A stretch of 61,652 bases of DNA from JBIOWF01 sp044868295 (GCA_044868295.1 JBIOWF010000171.1:1-61652), one strand, 5' to 3'; shown: positions 33,777 through 42,675, counted from the first letter of the stretch. Translations and numbers: made by a program. Notes: a model not told the origin generated them from the letters alone.

Positions 33777-35228
33777 TCAGGGCCGCCATGCGCTGACCAC
33801 GTCATCCGCACCCCACACCAGGTCGAGCGCACCGGCATCCTGGTCCGGGTGGACGCCGGACAGGGACACCACGGCGAGCCCGGTGTCTCCGGGGCTGAAA
33901 CCGGGCACCTGGGCGGCGCCACGTGTGAGCTCGGAGAGGTCATGGTTGTCGAAGGGTGTGCCGAGCCACTTGATCGATCCGGCGAAGAACAGGCGTTTGG
34001 CGACGGGCGACCGGTCGGCTCCGATCAGGTCGATCTCAGGGTCGAACTGCCGGTTCCACCAGCCGCCGATTGTTTCGACATCGGGCCAGGGAAGGGTGCC
34101 GGAAGCGGCGGCGAGTTCGAGCGACTCGCGGATCAGAGGCTCGACCGCCCGGCCGCGCCACGCCGACCAGCGGCGCTCCACCAGCCGGAAGGCCACTTCA
34201 GGTCGCCCGCGACGAGTCTGCTCCTGGGCGGAGCGCGTCGCCGCCAGGTAAAGGCGCAGATTGCTGTCGGCGACGCGATAGAGCAAAGGCTTGCCCGGCT
34301 GGGTCGCCAGGGGCTCGTCTGTCCTCAGGACTCGCTTCTCCTCTACCAACCGCCGCAACAGTGGAGAAAGTGATCCCGACGGCAGGGCTCCCTGCCGGTT
34401 GCCGGCCGTGGCCGCGATGTTGGCATGGGTACGGTCCCCACTGCCCACCGCCTCCAGCACGCGGCGCGCCTGGTCGGGAACAGGAAACTCGGCCATCAAG
34501 GCCGACTCCGGCACGCCGAACAACGGGGAGGCAGGGTCGGCGCATTCCGCCTCTATGAAGGGCAGCGCCGGGGTGCCGTGCGGCCAACTGCGCAGAATGC
34601 CCGGCAGCCCGCCGGAGACAAGGTGTGCGTCGATCGCGTCAGCCGGCCCCAGACCGAGGGCGTCGCCAGTCTCCGCCGGGTTGAGCGGTCCGAGTATCAG
34701 GTTGTCGGCCCGGCCGAAGAAGGGCCGGTCGTAGGCCGTGAGGCGTTCCATCATGTGGATGTCACTGCCCAGGAGCAACAGCAGCACCGGGCGCAAGGCG
34801 AGCAAGCGGTCCCAGGCCGTCTGAAGGGCGCCGTCGAACAGGTCGTCCTGCTCGGCCAGCCAGGGCACCTCGTCGAGGACGACGATGCAGGGTGAGTCTG
34901 GAAGCACGGAGGCCAGGACGCGGAAGGCATCGGGCCAGCTCCCGGAGGTGTGTGTGGGGACCAGTTCGTGGTCGGCGGGAAGCGTGGAGTCTTTGAGGTC
35001 GGCGAAGAAGGCGGTCACCGCCTCGACCGGGGACGCGCCCTTGGTTGCGGTGAAGAACAGGTAGGGAACCTGTGCCCGGTCGCAGAATTCCTGCACCAGC
35101 CGTGACTTGCCCACCTGTCGTCGTCCCCGGATGGCGACAGCCGTTCCGTTCCCTGAGGAGGCCGTACGATCCAGGCGTTTGCGCAACAACGCAAGCTCCG
35201 CCACACGGCCCACGAAGTTCCCGGCCAC
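33777..35228 (-). CDS. AAA-family ATPase with C-terminal DUF234 nuclease-like domain
   Basis: A 483-residue cytoplasmic ATPase. It starts NFVGRVAELALLRKRLD, with Walker A at GRRQVGKSRL (about 35-44) and Walker B CIVVLDEVPWLAEQD (about 130-144). A winged-helix part (about 255-305) follows. The C-terminal DUF234 domain contains WWNRQFDPEIDLIGADRS, like the Asp/Glu core of restriction-type nucleases. Such STAND/archaeal-type ATPases are widespread in actinomycetes, role unknown. The promoter carries two overlapping palindromes, so autoregulation is likely. A decayed relative lies 1 kb to the right. Confidence 0.8.
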   Translation of the reverse strand: MAGNFVGRVAELALLRKRLDRTASSGNGTAVAIRGRRQVGKSRLVQEFCDRAQVPYLFFTATKGASPVEAVTAFFADLKDSTLPADHELVPTHTSGSWPDAFRVLASVLPDSPCIVVLDEVPWLAEQDDLFDGALQTAWDRLLALRPVLLLLLGSDIHMMERLTAYDRPFFGRADNLILGPLNPAETGDALGLGPADAIDAHLVSGGLPGILRSWPHGTPALPFIEAECADPASPLFGVPESALMAEFPVPDQARRVLEAVGSGDRTHANIAATAGNRQGALPSGSLSPLLRRLVEEKRVLRTDEPLATQPGKPLLYRVADSNLRLYLAATRSAQEQTRRGRPEVAFRLVERRWSAWRGRAVEPLIRESLELAAASGTLPWPDVETIGGWWNRQFDPEIDLIGADRSPVAKRLFFAGSIKWLGTPFDNHDLSELTRGAAQVPGFSPGDTGLAVVSLSGVHPDQDAGALDLVWGADDVVSAWRP

Positions 35229-35253
35229 TAACGCACCCCGCTATGTAGGACAC

Positions 35254-35274
35254 ATCTACGTAGATTCAATCTAC
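35254..35274. promoter_or_regulatory. Two overlapping palindromes before the ATPase gene
   Basis: ATCTACGTAGAT at 35254-35265 and GTAGATTCAATCTAC at 35260-35274 are each perfect palindromes sharing the ATCTAC half-site. They lie 26-46 bp upstream of the ATPase start. Three half-sites in a row suggest cooperative binding of a dimeric regulator. Confidence 0.6.
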
Positions 35275-35491
35275 CTCGTGATGCGGCGGTGAGAAGCGTT
35301 CACCCACAAGAAGGTCGAGCGGGTCGGGGTCGCGGAGCTGGGCGCGGGCATGGCAGGTTACGGGCTGGAGGACATTGGCCCGGTCATCCAGCTGCCATAT
35401 CAGACGAGTTGAACCACGGTGTCGGCAACTGGGCACTGGCCGTCGCACGGGAGCCGCTCCAAGAAGCGGCTCCCGAGAATCACCTACGCGA

Positions 35492-35998
35492 TCAGATCTT
35501 CCACTTCTGGTTGCTCCAGCCGTTGCAGTCCCAGAGCTGGACCTTGGTGCCGTTGCCGCCGATGGTGCCCAGGTCGGCGTCCAGGCAGCGTCCGTTGTAC
35601 ATGCTGTAGATGTTGTGACTGACGGCGTCGTAGATCCACTTCTGGTTGTGCCAGCCGTTGCAGTTCCAGAGCTGGACCTTGGTGCCGTTGCCGGCGATGG
35701 TGCCCAGGTCGGCGTCGAGGCAGCGCCCGTTGTACTGGCTGCGGATCGTGTGGCTGGCCACGTCGTATGTCCACTTCTGGTTGCTCCAGCCGTTGCAGTT
35801 CCAGAGTTGGACCTTGGTGCCGTTGCCGCCGATGGTGCCCAGGTCGGCGTCCAGGCAGCGCCCGTTGTACAGGCTGTAGATGGGGCCGGTCGCCCTGGCG
35901 TCGGCTGAGGCCGGGGCGACCGTCGCGCCGGCGATGGTCGTCGCGCAGCCGAAGGCGAGTGCGATCATCGTTGTCGCTCTCTGGAGGTTTCGTCGCAT
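35492..35998 (-). CDS. Secreted ricin-type beta-trefoil lectin with three near-identical repeats
   Basis: A 168-residue protein. A signal peptide (about 1-36, MRRNLQRATTMIALAFG ending near APASA) precedes a beta-trefoil of three repeats of about 43 residues. Each repeat has YNGRCLDADLGTI-GNGTKVQLW followed by CNGW-NQKW, the QxW lectin motif. The repeats differ at only a few positions, and the DNA is nearly repetitive too. No catalytic domain is attached. A free carbohydrate-binding lectin, comparable in layout to actinohivin, is the reading; sugar target unknown. AAGGAG before the ATG at 35998 sets the start. From 35275 to 35491 there is no gene. Confidence 0.85.
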   Translation of the reverse strand: MRRNLQRATTMIALAFGCATTIAGATVAPASADARATGPIYSLYNGRCLDADLGTIGGNGTKVQLWNCNGWSNQKWTYDVASHTIRSQYNGRCLDADLGTIAGNGTKVQLWNCNGWHNQKWIYDAVSHNIYSMYNGRCLDADLGTIGGNGTKVQLWDCNGWSNQKWKI

Positions 35999-36201
35999 CG
36001 TGCCTGTTCTCCTTCGTGCATGGGAATGTGACCCGCGCTCCCGAAGTGCGAGGGCACATTCAATGGCCACCTTGCGAAGTCGAACATATACACAGGGTGA
36101 TCATGGTGAAGGGGTTGACACGAGGGCCGATGGTCAGCGGGAAGTAATCATCGCCCCGCCCCGGTTGTCGACGGCGTTTCCCGCGTTGCGTGCGAGGAAA
36201 G

Positions 36202-36232
36202 CGCTAACATGCTTAGGCTAAGTACGTTAGCG
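36202..36232. promoter_or_regulatory. Nested 31-bp dyad before the decayed ATPase gene
   Basis: CGCTAAC (36202-36208) pairs with GTTAGCG (36226-36232), and inside it CTTAGGCTAAG (36212-36222) is itself a perfect palindrome with the same centre. It sits 17 bp before the start codon of a gene that has lost its ATPase domain. Probably the former autoregulatory operator. Confidence 0.6.
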
Positions 36233-36248
36233 ATCTTCGGAGGCATCA

Positions 36249-37294
36249 ATGTTGCCAAAGCCGGTGGACGTATTCGACCGGGATGCCGAGTGGGCCGATC
36301 TGGTGGAGTTCGCGGGTTCAGAACTGCCGGGACTGCGGATCGCCGTCGTCTCTCCCAGCCGTCGAACCCAAGGGCTTGGGGGATCGAGTCCGTCCGGGCG
36401 GCGTTCGTGCACAACGCATTGATCGGTGGCACCCCTGGATATCGTGAACTCGTGCCGGATCCGGCGGTGCCGGAGGATTCGGCGCGGATCGGTGAGTGGG
36501 TGACCCGAAACGTGCTGCGGTCGACCGTTCCGTTGTTCGACGAGGCGAACCGGGTCGTCCATGAGGATCCGCGGATCCGTGACACCGCCGTCTACGGGTC
36601 GCTGATGGCCGCGATCGCGGCAGGGGAGAGTTCTCCAGCGAAAATCGGTGGGCTGATGGGGCGGCCATCGAGTTCACTGACCTACCAGCTGGGGATGCTG
36701 GAGTCCGCGGGCTTCGTCGAGCGGCGCCAGGACATGCTGAGGGATCGTCGGCCGGTGATCACCGTTGCCGATCCGGTGATCCGCCTGCATCACCTGCTGA
36801 TAGAGCCGCATATTGCCGATCTGGAAGCCGGTCGCGCCGAACAAGTCTGGGCAGAGGGGACGCACACAGTCGACTCCAAGATTCTGGGCCCGCACTTCGA
36901 GGCGGTCGCCACTGAATGGGTCAGCCGCTACGCCCGGGACGAGGCCGATCTCGAGGTCGGCGCGACGGGGCAGGCGACCGTGGCGTGTCGCGAACACAAG
37001 ATCAGCCACGAGATCGACATATTGTCTCTGGAACGTGGTGCCCGGCCCCGCACGGCGGGAGCGGCGATCGCGTTCCTTGGCGAGGCCAAGTCCCGCGATC
37101 GGCGGCCTGGAATGGCTGAACTCCGCAGGCTCGAACACATCCGTGACCTGTTGACCGCAGAGGGACACGACGCGCGCCAGGCGGTCCTTGGGTTCTTCAG
37201 CGTCAACGGCTTCACCGACGACCTCACTGCCGAGGCCGCCCGCCCGAACAGTCGAATCCTGCTGGCCGGACTCGACATCCTCTATGCGCAGTAA
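36249..37294 (+). pseudogene. Decayed AAA/DUF234 ATPase lacking its P-loop domain
   Basis: The ATG at 36249 has a good CGGAGG site and begins MLPKPVDVFDRDAEWADLVE then LRIAVVS, the usual opening of this ATPase family. Just where Walker A should come the text breaks off (PSRRTQGLGG). Homology resumes in a different frame from about 36375 with ESVRAAFVHNALIGGTPGYREL, then the winged helix (SSSLTYQLGMLESAGFVERR) and the DUF234 domain (GPHFEAVATEWVSRYA, HEIDILSLERG). Roughly 200 residues including the P-loop and Walker B have been deleted, with a frameshift. Confidence 0.75.
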
Positions 37295-37302
37295 GAGACG
37301 AC

Positions 37303-37323
37303 TGCCGAATCTCGCATTCGGCA
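37303..37323. terminator. Hairpin after the decayed ATPase gene
   Basis: TGCCGAAT and ATTCGGCA form a perfect 8-bp stem with a 5-base loop, 8 bp after the stop codon. Placed as expected for a factor-independent terminator, without a long U-tract. Confidence 0.6.
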
Positions 37324-37407
37324 CGAACAACTGAGCGATTGCGGCGACGCATCTGATGGTCCACGTTAAGGCACGCGCCAGGAGGGCACCTTGAGGCGTG
37401 GGCGAGG

Positions 37408-37430
37408 ACGTCTCTTACAAAGAGGACGTC
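37408..37430. terminator. Hairpin downstream of the cupin gene
   Basis: GACGTCTCTT and AAGAGGACGTC pair with one bulged base around an ACA loop. It lies about 45 bp past the end of the leftward cupin operon and probably stops it. The remaining bases of 37324-37472 hold no gene. Confidence 0.5.
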
Positions 37431-37472
37431 GCTTACGAAAGCGCGCGACGCCACGATCGACGGGTATCCAGG

Positions 37473-38045
37473 TCAGGGGCGCAAGGGGTCGTCCATCAGG
37501 GAGTCCAGCACTCCGGCGTTGAGGGATGCCTTGAGGTCGTCGGTGAAGACGCCGTCGACGAGGATGAACGCCATGCGGGTCACCGCGCCGGAGCGGTTCT
37601 CCCAGCGGTGGTCGGTGCCGCGCTGGACCACGACGTCGCCGGCCCGCAGGACGGTCTCGGAGTCGTCCAGGACCAGCATGATCTCGCCCTCGATGACGAT
37701 GCCGTAGTCGATCGACTGGGTGCGGTGCATCGGAGACACCGCGCCGGGCGGGAACTCGTTGATCCGGATCTTCGTGCCGTTCGGGTCCGGCGGGACCGTG
37801 AGCGACCGCTCGGTGGGCTCGGGCTCGTCGGCCGCGATCGGGGCCGGCATCGCCCCGGTGTTCCACACCTCATAGAACAGGGCGCCGTCAGGTGCGGTAC
37901 GGACCACCGGGGGTGCGCCGTCCGACAGGAACACGGACGTCCCGGCCGCGTCGTGGCCGGTCACCACACGCCGCGGAGCCCAAGCAGGCTCCACTGTTGG
38001 TCCGGTCCGGCCGTTCGTGGTCTGGCCTTCCGGGGTCGAGGTCAA
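37473..38045 (-). CDS. Cupin-domain protein
   Basis: A 190-residue single-cupin protein. The cupin barrel (about 95-170) has PPGAVSPMHRTQSIDYGIVIEG then DHRWENRS, giving histidines for a metal centre, though the first motif lacks the usual His-x-His pair. The start is a TTG at 38045 overlapping the previous stop (TTGA) with GGGAGG 7 bp upstream. Small cupins of this type travel with amidohydrolases and FAD monooxygenases in aromatic operons. Enzyme or sensor role not known. Confidence 0.78.
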   Translation of the reverse strand: MTSTPEGQTTNGRTGPTVEPAWAPRRVVTGHDAAGTSVFLSDGAPPVVRTAPDGALFYEVWNTGAMPAPIAADEPEPTERSLTVPPDPNGTKIRINEFPPGAVSPMHRTQSIDYGIVIEGEIMLVLDDSETVLRAGDVVVQRGTDHRWENRSGAVTRMAFILVDGVFTDDLKASLNAGVLDSLMDDPLRP

Positions 38046-39040
38046 CGCGGTCCTCCCAGGAGCGCGGCGGCGTTGGCCCCGCGGATCGGTTCACGGTCCG
38101 CGGTGGGCAGCCGGGCCAGGTCGAGCCGCTGGAGCGGGTCGGAGACGCCCATGTCGAACGGGTAGTCGGTGCCGATGACGACTCGGTCCGCCCCCGCCGC
38201 GCGCACCAGCGACTCCAGCGCCGACGGGGTGTAGACGAGCGAGTCGAACCAGATGCGCCGCAGGTAGGCGCTCGGCGGTTCGGCGCAGCCGCGGGCGTCC
38301 GGCCGGGCGTGCCACGCGTGGTCGGCCCGTCCGGTGAACGCCGTCAGGTAGCCGCCGCCGTGCGCGGCGCACAGCTTCAGCTCCGGATGCCGGTCGAGCA
38401 CGCCCGACAGGATGAGGTGCGCGAGCGCGACGGTCGTCTCGACCGGCTGGCCGATCGAGTTGCCCAGGTAGTGGTCGGCCAGCCGGGTCCCCAGTGTGCA
38501 GCCCCAAGGGTGGATGAAGACCGGCGTCCCCAGCTCGGCGGTCGCGGCCCAGAACGGCTCGTGCGCGGGATCGGCGAGCTCACGGCCGTCGACGTTGGTG
38601 GAGACGTTCACCCCTTTCAGGCCCAGGTCCCGTACGGCGCGCACCAACTCGCCGACGGCCAGGTCGGGATGCTGGAGCGGCACGGTGCCGAGGCCGACGA
38701 GCCGGTCCGGCGCCTTGGCGCAGTGCGCCGCCACGCCCTCGTTCACGGTGCGCGCGAGCCGTACGGCGAGATCGCGATCGGCCCAGTAGTGGTGCATCGG
38801 CATCGGGCTGACGACCTGGACATCGACGCCCATCGCGTCCATGTCGGCGAGCCGCCGGTTCACGTCGAGCATCCAGGGGACGCGCGTGGCGAGCTGCTCC
38901 CGGTTGACCTGGAGGCTGTGCGGCGAGTGCGCCGCCTGCTCGGCGGCGAGCTCCGCGGCGAAGCCCTCGGTTCCCATGATCAGCGCGTCGGCCTCCGGCA
39001 CCGCCACGTGGGCGTGCATGTCGACGACCATGTCTCTCAT
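38042..39040 (-). CDS. Amidohydrolase 2 family (ACMSD/resorcylate decarboxylase-like)
   Basis: TIM-barrel metal-dependent hydrolase or decarboxylase, 332 residues. The N-terminal VVDMHAHV gives the His-x-His motif. Downstream are VFIHPWG, LCAAHGGGYLTAF and the metal Asp in VIGTDYPFDMG. This set is characteristic of aminocarboxymuconate semialdehyde decarboxylase and gamma-resorcylate decarboxylase relatives. It overlaps both neighbours by 4 bp. It likely performs a non-oxidative decarboxylation or hydrolysis following the hydroxylation step. Confidence 0.85.
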   Translation of the reverse strand: MRDMVVDMHAHVAVPEADALIMGTEGFAAELAAEQAAHSPHSLQVNREQLATRVPWMLDVNRRLADMDAMGVDVQVVSPMPMHHYWADRDLAVRLARTVNEGVAAHCAKAPDRLVGLGTVPLQHPDLAVGELVRAVRDLGLKGVNVSTNVDGRELADPAHEPFWAATAELGTPVFIHPWGCTLGTRLADHYLGNSIGQPVETTVALAHLILSGVLDRHPELKLCAAHGGGYLTAFTGRADHAWHARPDARGCAEPPSAYLRRIWFDSLVYTPSALESLVRAAGADRVVIGTDYPFDMGVSDPLQRLDLARLPTADREPIRGANAAALLGGPR

Positions 39041-40158
39041 GCGGGCTCCTTGAGTGCCACGAGCGTGCCGATCATGATTCCGGCCGGATCCGCTCCGGGG
39101 GTGTCGGGGTGGATCTCCCACTCCGCGAGCTGCAGCGAGTTCTCGACGACCATGCGCACCCGGGGCAGGCGGCGGGCCATGAACTGCTTCAGCGCGGTCT
39201 CCACCGGCTCGCCGCCGGTGACGAGCTCCGCCAGCACGATCGCGTCCTCGGCGCACATGGCCGCACCCTGCGCGATCAGCGGCGGGCAGGCGTGCGCGGC
39301 GTCGCCGATGATGATCACACGCCCCCGGTACCACGGGTCCTCCGCCAGCAGCCACTCGATGGTGCGGTGGTCGACGGGCGTGTCCTCGGTGAGCTGGTCC
39401 CGGATCTTGCCCCAGGTCCCGCCGTAGCCGGCGGACCGCTCCTTCAGCACGGCGCCCAGCGGCTGGTCGAAGCCGAAGGTGTCCACCTCCTCGTCGAGCA
39501 GGTACGCGTAGCACTTGTCCGCGGAGATGGGACTGTAACCGGCCTTGTACTTGGGCCCGCCGTAGTAGACCTCCGCGCAGTCCATCTCCGCCGGGCGGTC
39601 GGCGACGACGCGCCAGATGGTCATGCCGGCAGATCTGGGGCCCGTTTCGATACCGAGCAGGCCCCGCATGCGGGAGTGGATTCCGTCGGCGCCCACCACG
39701 AGGTCGTACGCGCCGGTGGTCCCGTCGCTGAACGTGACGTCGACCCGGTCCGCGGTCTGGTCGAACCGGTCGACGGTCAGCCCCAGCCGGACGTCGACCC
39801 CCGCCGCCAGGACGGCGTCCGCGAGCACCGTGTGCAGGGTCGAGCGGAGGGAGCCCAGCGTTGACGGGAGGTCCTCGCCGCCCGTGTGCGGGGTGGCGGG
39901 CGCCACGATCAGGGACCCGTCGGCGTTGCGCAGCCGAATCATGTCGAACGGGACGCCACCGGCGATCACCCGGTCCGCCACGCCGACCTTCCGGAAGGCG
40001 AGCAGGGCGTTGCCCTGGATGGTGATGCCGTGCCCGGTGCCCTTCCACTCGCGCATGATGTCGATCAGGTCGACGTCGGCGCCGCGTTGCGCCAGGGCCA
40101 GTGCCAGTACGCTGCCGGTGATCCCGCCACCGACGATCAGGACCCGTGAGACGGCCAT
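39037..40158 (-). CDS. FAD-dependent monooxygenase (salicylate/hydroxybenzoate hydroxylase type)
   Basis: Group A flavin monooxygenase, 373 residues. LIVGGGITGSVLALALAQRG binds the ADP of FAD, LVVGADGIHSRMR is the DG motif and VIIIGDAAHACPPLIAQGAAMCAEDA the GD motif. It lacks the thioredoxin-like C-terminus of the hydroxylase at 19350, so it belongs to the shorter PHBH/salicylate group. AAAGGAGG lies upstream. Expected to hydroxylate an aromatic or heteroaromatic acid using NAD(P)H. Confidence 0.87.
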   Translation of the reverse strand: MAVSRVLIVGGGITGSVLALALAQRGADVDLIDIMREWKGTGHGITIQGNALLAFRKVGVADRVIAGGVPFDMIRLRNADGSLIVAPATPHTGGEDLPSTLGSLRSTLHTVLADAVLAAGVDVRLGLTVDRFDQTADRVDVTFSDGTTGAYDLVVGADGIHSRMRGLLGIETGPRSAGMTIWRVVADRPAEMDCAEVYYGGPKYKAGYSPISADKCYAYLLDEEVDTFGFDQPLGAVLKERSAGYGGTWGKIRDQLTEDTPVDHRTIEWLLAEDPWYRGRVIIIGDAAHACPPLIAQGAAMCAEDAIVLAELVTGGEPVETALKQFMARRLPRVRMVVENSLQLAEWEIHPDTPGADPAGIMIGTLVALKEPA

Positions 40159-40247
40159 TCTCGCTGATCCCCTCCTTTCGAAATTCTGGGAATGAAATTA
40201 ACGACCCGGCGTGCCGTACCGGAAATGGCGATGGCGCATGGCAGCCA

Positions 40248-40556
40248 TCAGGACGGGAAATACCGGCCGGTCCGTTCCGTGAAATGCTCGACCCGGGCGG
40301 GGATGGCGAAGAACGGGTGGAGCAGGGCGCGCCATCCTTCGTAGAGTTCCGACTCGCGGAACCCGACGGTGTGGTCCTCGACCGAGTCCCAGCCGACCAG
40401 CAGCAGGAAGACGCCGGGCCGCTCCACGCCGCACAACAGCTCGGCGAACCGGAAGCCCGGCGATCGGGCGATGAATTCACGGGCCTCGCCGAAGGCCTTC
40501 TCGAATTCGTCGGCGCATTCCTCCGGAATGGTGAACTCGGCGTGCTCGACAATCAT
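40248..40556 (-). CDS. Antibiotic biosynthesis monooxygenase (ABM)-domain protein
   Basis: A 102-residue ferredoxin-like fold protein of the ABM family: VEHAEFTIPEECADEFEKAF, SPGFRFAELLCGVERPGVFLLLVGWDSVEDH. Such small dimers act as cofactor-free quinone-forming monooxygenases or as helper proteins. Despite the family name there is no antibiotic cluster here. It begins 10 bp after the SDR stop, preceded by GAGGAG. Confidence 0.75.
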   Translation of the reverse strand: MIVEHAEFTIPEECADEFEKAFGEAREFIARSPGFRFAELLCGVERPGVFLLLVGWDSVEDHTVGFRESELYEGWRALLHPFFAIPARVEHFTERTGRYFPS

Positions 40557-40566
40557 CGCGCGCTCC

Positions 40567-41343
40567 TCAAGTGGCGATCATTCCGGCGGAGAGGTCGATG
40601 TCGGCGCCGCAAAGTCCGGGCATCCGGAGCATGGCCAGCGCCGCCGCCGCGACCTCGCTCTCCTCGACCAGACGGCCGAGCGCGGCGCGGGACACGAAGG
40701 CGTGCTCGGCCTCGGCCACGGAGGTGCCCGACGCCGTGGCCTCCAGGCGGAAGTTCCGTTCCATCCGCGGCCCGCGCACCGGGCCGGGGGAGAGCGTGTT
40801 GACGCTCACGCCGTACGGCCCGGCCTCGAAGGCGAGCGTCCTGGTCAGGCCGATGACGGCCATCTTGCTCGCCGTGTACGGCGTGCGCCGGGTCAGGGGG
40901 CGCTTGCCGCTGACCGAGGCCAGGTTGATGACGTCCCCGGTGCCGCGCTCGATCATCGCGGGCAGGAAGGCCCGGCACATCAGGTAGACGCTGCGCACGT
41001 TGGCGTCGAAGACCTCGTCCCACTCGCCCGGCTCGATCTCCCAGAGCGGCCGCACCGGTCCGGCGATCCCGGCGTTGTTGACCAGGATCGACACGGTCTC
41101 GCCCGACAGCTCCGCGGCGAGGGCGGCCACCGCGGCGGGGTCCGACACGTCGCAGGCGGCGACCCGGCCCTCTCCGGGCAGCAGCGCGAGCGTCTCCTTC
41201 AGCTTCGTCTCGGTGCGGCCCACCAGGATCACCCGGGCACCCTCGGCGGAGAGCGCGGCGGCGATCGCCCGCCCGAGCCCGTTGCCCGCACCGGTCACCA
41301 GCGCCGTACGGCCTCGCAAACTCATCGGGTTCATCGGGTTCAT
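40567..41343 (-). CDS. Short-chain dehydrogenase/reductase
   Basis: SDR of 258 residues: TGAGNGLGRAIA, NNAGIAG, Ser in LASVSGK, YTASKMA (Tyr-x-x-x-Lys). The first ATG overlaps the preceding stop by ATGA. The first seven residues are MNPMNPM, encoded by a triple CATCGGGTT repeat on the plus strand, so the exact start could be any of three ATGs and the repeat may slip. Confidence 0.83.
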   Translation of the reverse strand: MNPMNPMSLRGRTALVTGAGNGLGRAIAAALSAEGARVILVGRTETKLKETLALLPGEGRVAACDVSDPAAVAALAAELSGETVSILVNNAGIAGPVRPLWEIEPGEWDEVFDANVRSVYLMCRAFLPAMIERGTGDVINLASVSGKRPLTRRTPYTASKMAVIGLTRTLAFEAGPYGVSVNTLSPGPVRGPRMERNFRLEATASGTSVAEAEHAFVSRAALGRLVEESEVAAAALAMLRMPGLCGADIDLSAGMIAT

Positions 41344-41948
41344 CGGGCGAGCGCCTCGGTAAGCCAGGCGGGGGCGGCGCCGTCCAGGGCGGCGGCGCGG
41401 ATGTCGCCGGAGCGGGCATGGCCTTCGAAGGACTCCACCCGGGAGGCCCGCCCGCACACCCGGCCGGGCTCGGCGCTGGACACCGGGTCGGTGACCTCCT
41501 GGTAGGTGACCGTCTTGAGGTACTTGCCGACCCACAGGCCGCCCGTGTACCGGGCCGCCTTCCGGGTGGGCAGCACGTGGTTGGTGCCGATCACCTTGTC
41601 GCCGTACGAGACGCAGGTGCCCGCGCCGAGGAACAACGCGCCGTAGTCGGTCATCTTCGTGAGCGCCTCGCGCGGCACGGCGGTCAGCACCTCCACGTGC
41701 TCGGACGCGAACTCGTCGGCCAGGGCGTACGCCTCGTCGAGGTCGCCCGTGACGATGTCCTCGACCTGCGCCTCGCTGAGCCGGAAAGAGTCGGGTGACC
41801 AGCCGTCGAACTTCTCGGAGTACTCGCGCACGGCCGCGTCGTCTCGCGCGCGCACGTCCCCGAGCACGTCCTGCACGGTCTGCCGGACCGCGGACAGGTC
41901 GGCCGCGACACGCTCGGCGGGGACGGCGGTCTTGATCTGTACAGCCAT
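41340..41948 (-). pseudogene. Histidinol dehydrogenase-family gene with in-frame internal deletion
   Basis: The 202-residue product has the N-terminus of a HisD-type enzyme (VQIKTAVPAERVAADLSAV, DDAAVREYSEKFDGW, FRLSEAQVEDIV). It then jumps straight to the C-terminal region (DEAYALADEFASEHVEVLTA, GALFLGAGTCVSYGDKVIG, TNHVLPTRKAARYTGGLWV). A normal enzyme is about 430 residues. The central part with the NAD-binding fold and the Gln/His zinc ligands is absent, so dehydrogenase activity is not expected. The frame is kept open and coupled to the SDR gene, which may keep downstream translation going. HisD relatives in catabolic operons oxidise amino- or sulfo-alcohols. Confidence 0.72.
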
Positions 41949-42486
41949 TGGTGGTCCATCCGGAAGTGCGTGGTCAGTGATGCTTGGACCATCGCGCACC
42001 CGCTCGGCGAGCTTCAAGACCCCTGGACATCGCCGTCCGGACTGCCTGGAATACCAGTCAGTGATGCCTGGCGACGCTCCACGCCAGGTTCACGGCTTCC
42101 TCCCTGTACGGCACCGCCTTCCCTGCGCGGATATCGTCGCGCAGGCCTTCGAACGTCAGGCCTGGACAGATTTCCAGGATTCCACGGTCGCTTCGGCAAT
42201 GGTTTCGATGCGGTGTCCGTTTGCCAGATGCCCATCAGACACGAAGCTGCTGTTCCTGAACGGCAACCCGCAGAACGTAGCGCGGAAGTTCCTGGGAGCT
42301 CCGCCCGGCGGGAGCGGCGTGTATGTCGCCAATGGCTCCGTGTCGTAGCTCGACCGTGCCCCGTGCTTGTTCCGCGCCACCTGATGAGCCGCCACGCGAA
42401 GCAGCGCGTCAAGGCCTTTGTCCACGTAGAGCTGCAGGTGGCGGAACTGACCGTCAAGGTACTTCTCATGAGCCCTGGAAGGATGC
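41949..42486. other. Region without a recognised gene; one LysR-like half motif
   Basis: Open frames exist on both strands but none shows a known fold, a good ribosome site or strong third-base bias. ATGCCTGGC at 42064-42072 is a partial copy of the palindrome found in the 52-56 kb region, about 120 bp upstream of the HisD-like gene. Confidence 0.3.
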
Positions 42487-42666
42487 TGCAGGAGATACGC
42501 GCAGACCACAGGCGCGTGCCACCTGTACATCCGAGGATCGGACTGCCAGTCGCTGCACGACCAGCCGGACCGCGACGACGCCCAGGCCTCCGACCAGATC
42601 GCCGAAGACCTGCTGCACATGTTCGGCGTTCCCGCCGACGAGGCGCACGAACATCTGCCGGCGTAA
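42487..42666 (+). pseudogene. Unidentified C-terminal gene fragment
   Basis: A 59-codon frame ending in TAA reads like the C-terminus of a larger protein, with an amphipathic helix in DQIAEDLLHMFGVPADEAHE. A TetR-type C-terminus would be one guess. No start codon or ribosome site suits it. I cannot name the parent family with confidence. Confidence 0.3.
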
Positions 42667-42675
42667 TCCGTGACG

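Noticed and set aside
35492..35998. Ricin-like toxin
   Set aside because: Only the carbohydrate-binding trefoil is present; there is no ribosome-inactivating domain.
40248..40556. Antibiotic biosynthesis cluster suggested by the ABM domain
   Set aside because: No polyketide, peptide or terpene synthase is present; ABM proteins are common in aromatic catabolism.
42156..42620. Minus-strand frame between the toxin gene and the HisD-like gene
   Set aside because: No recognised motif, no ribosome site; opposite frames look equally plausible, so not called as a gene.
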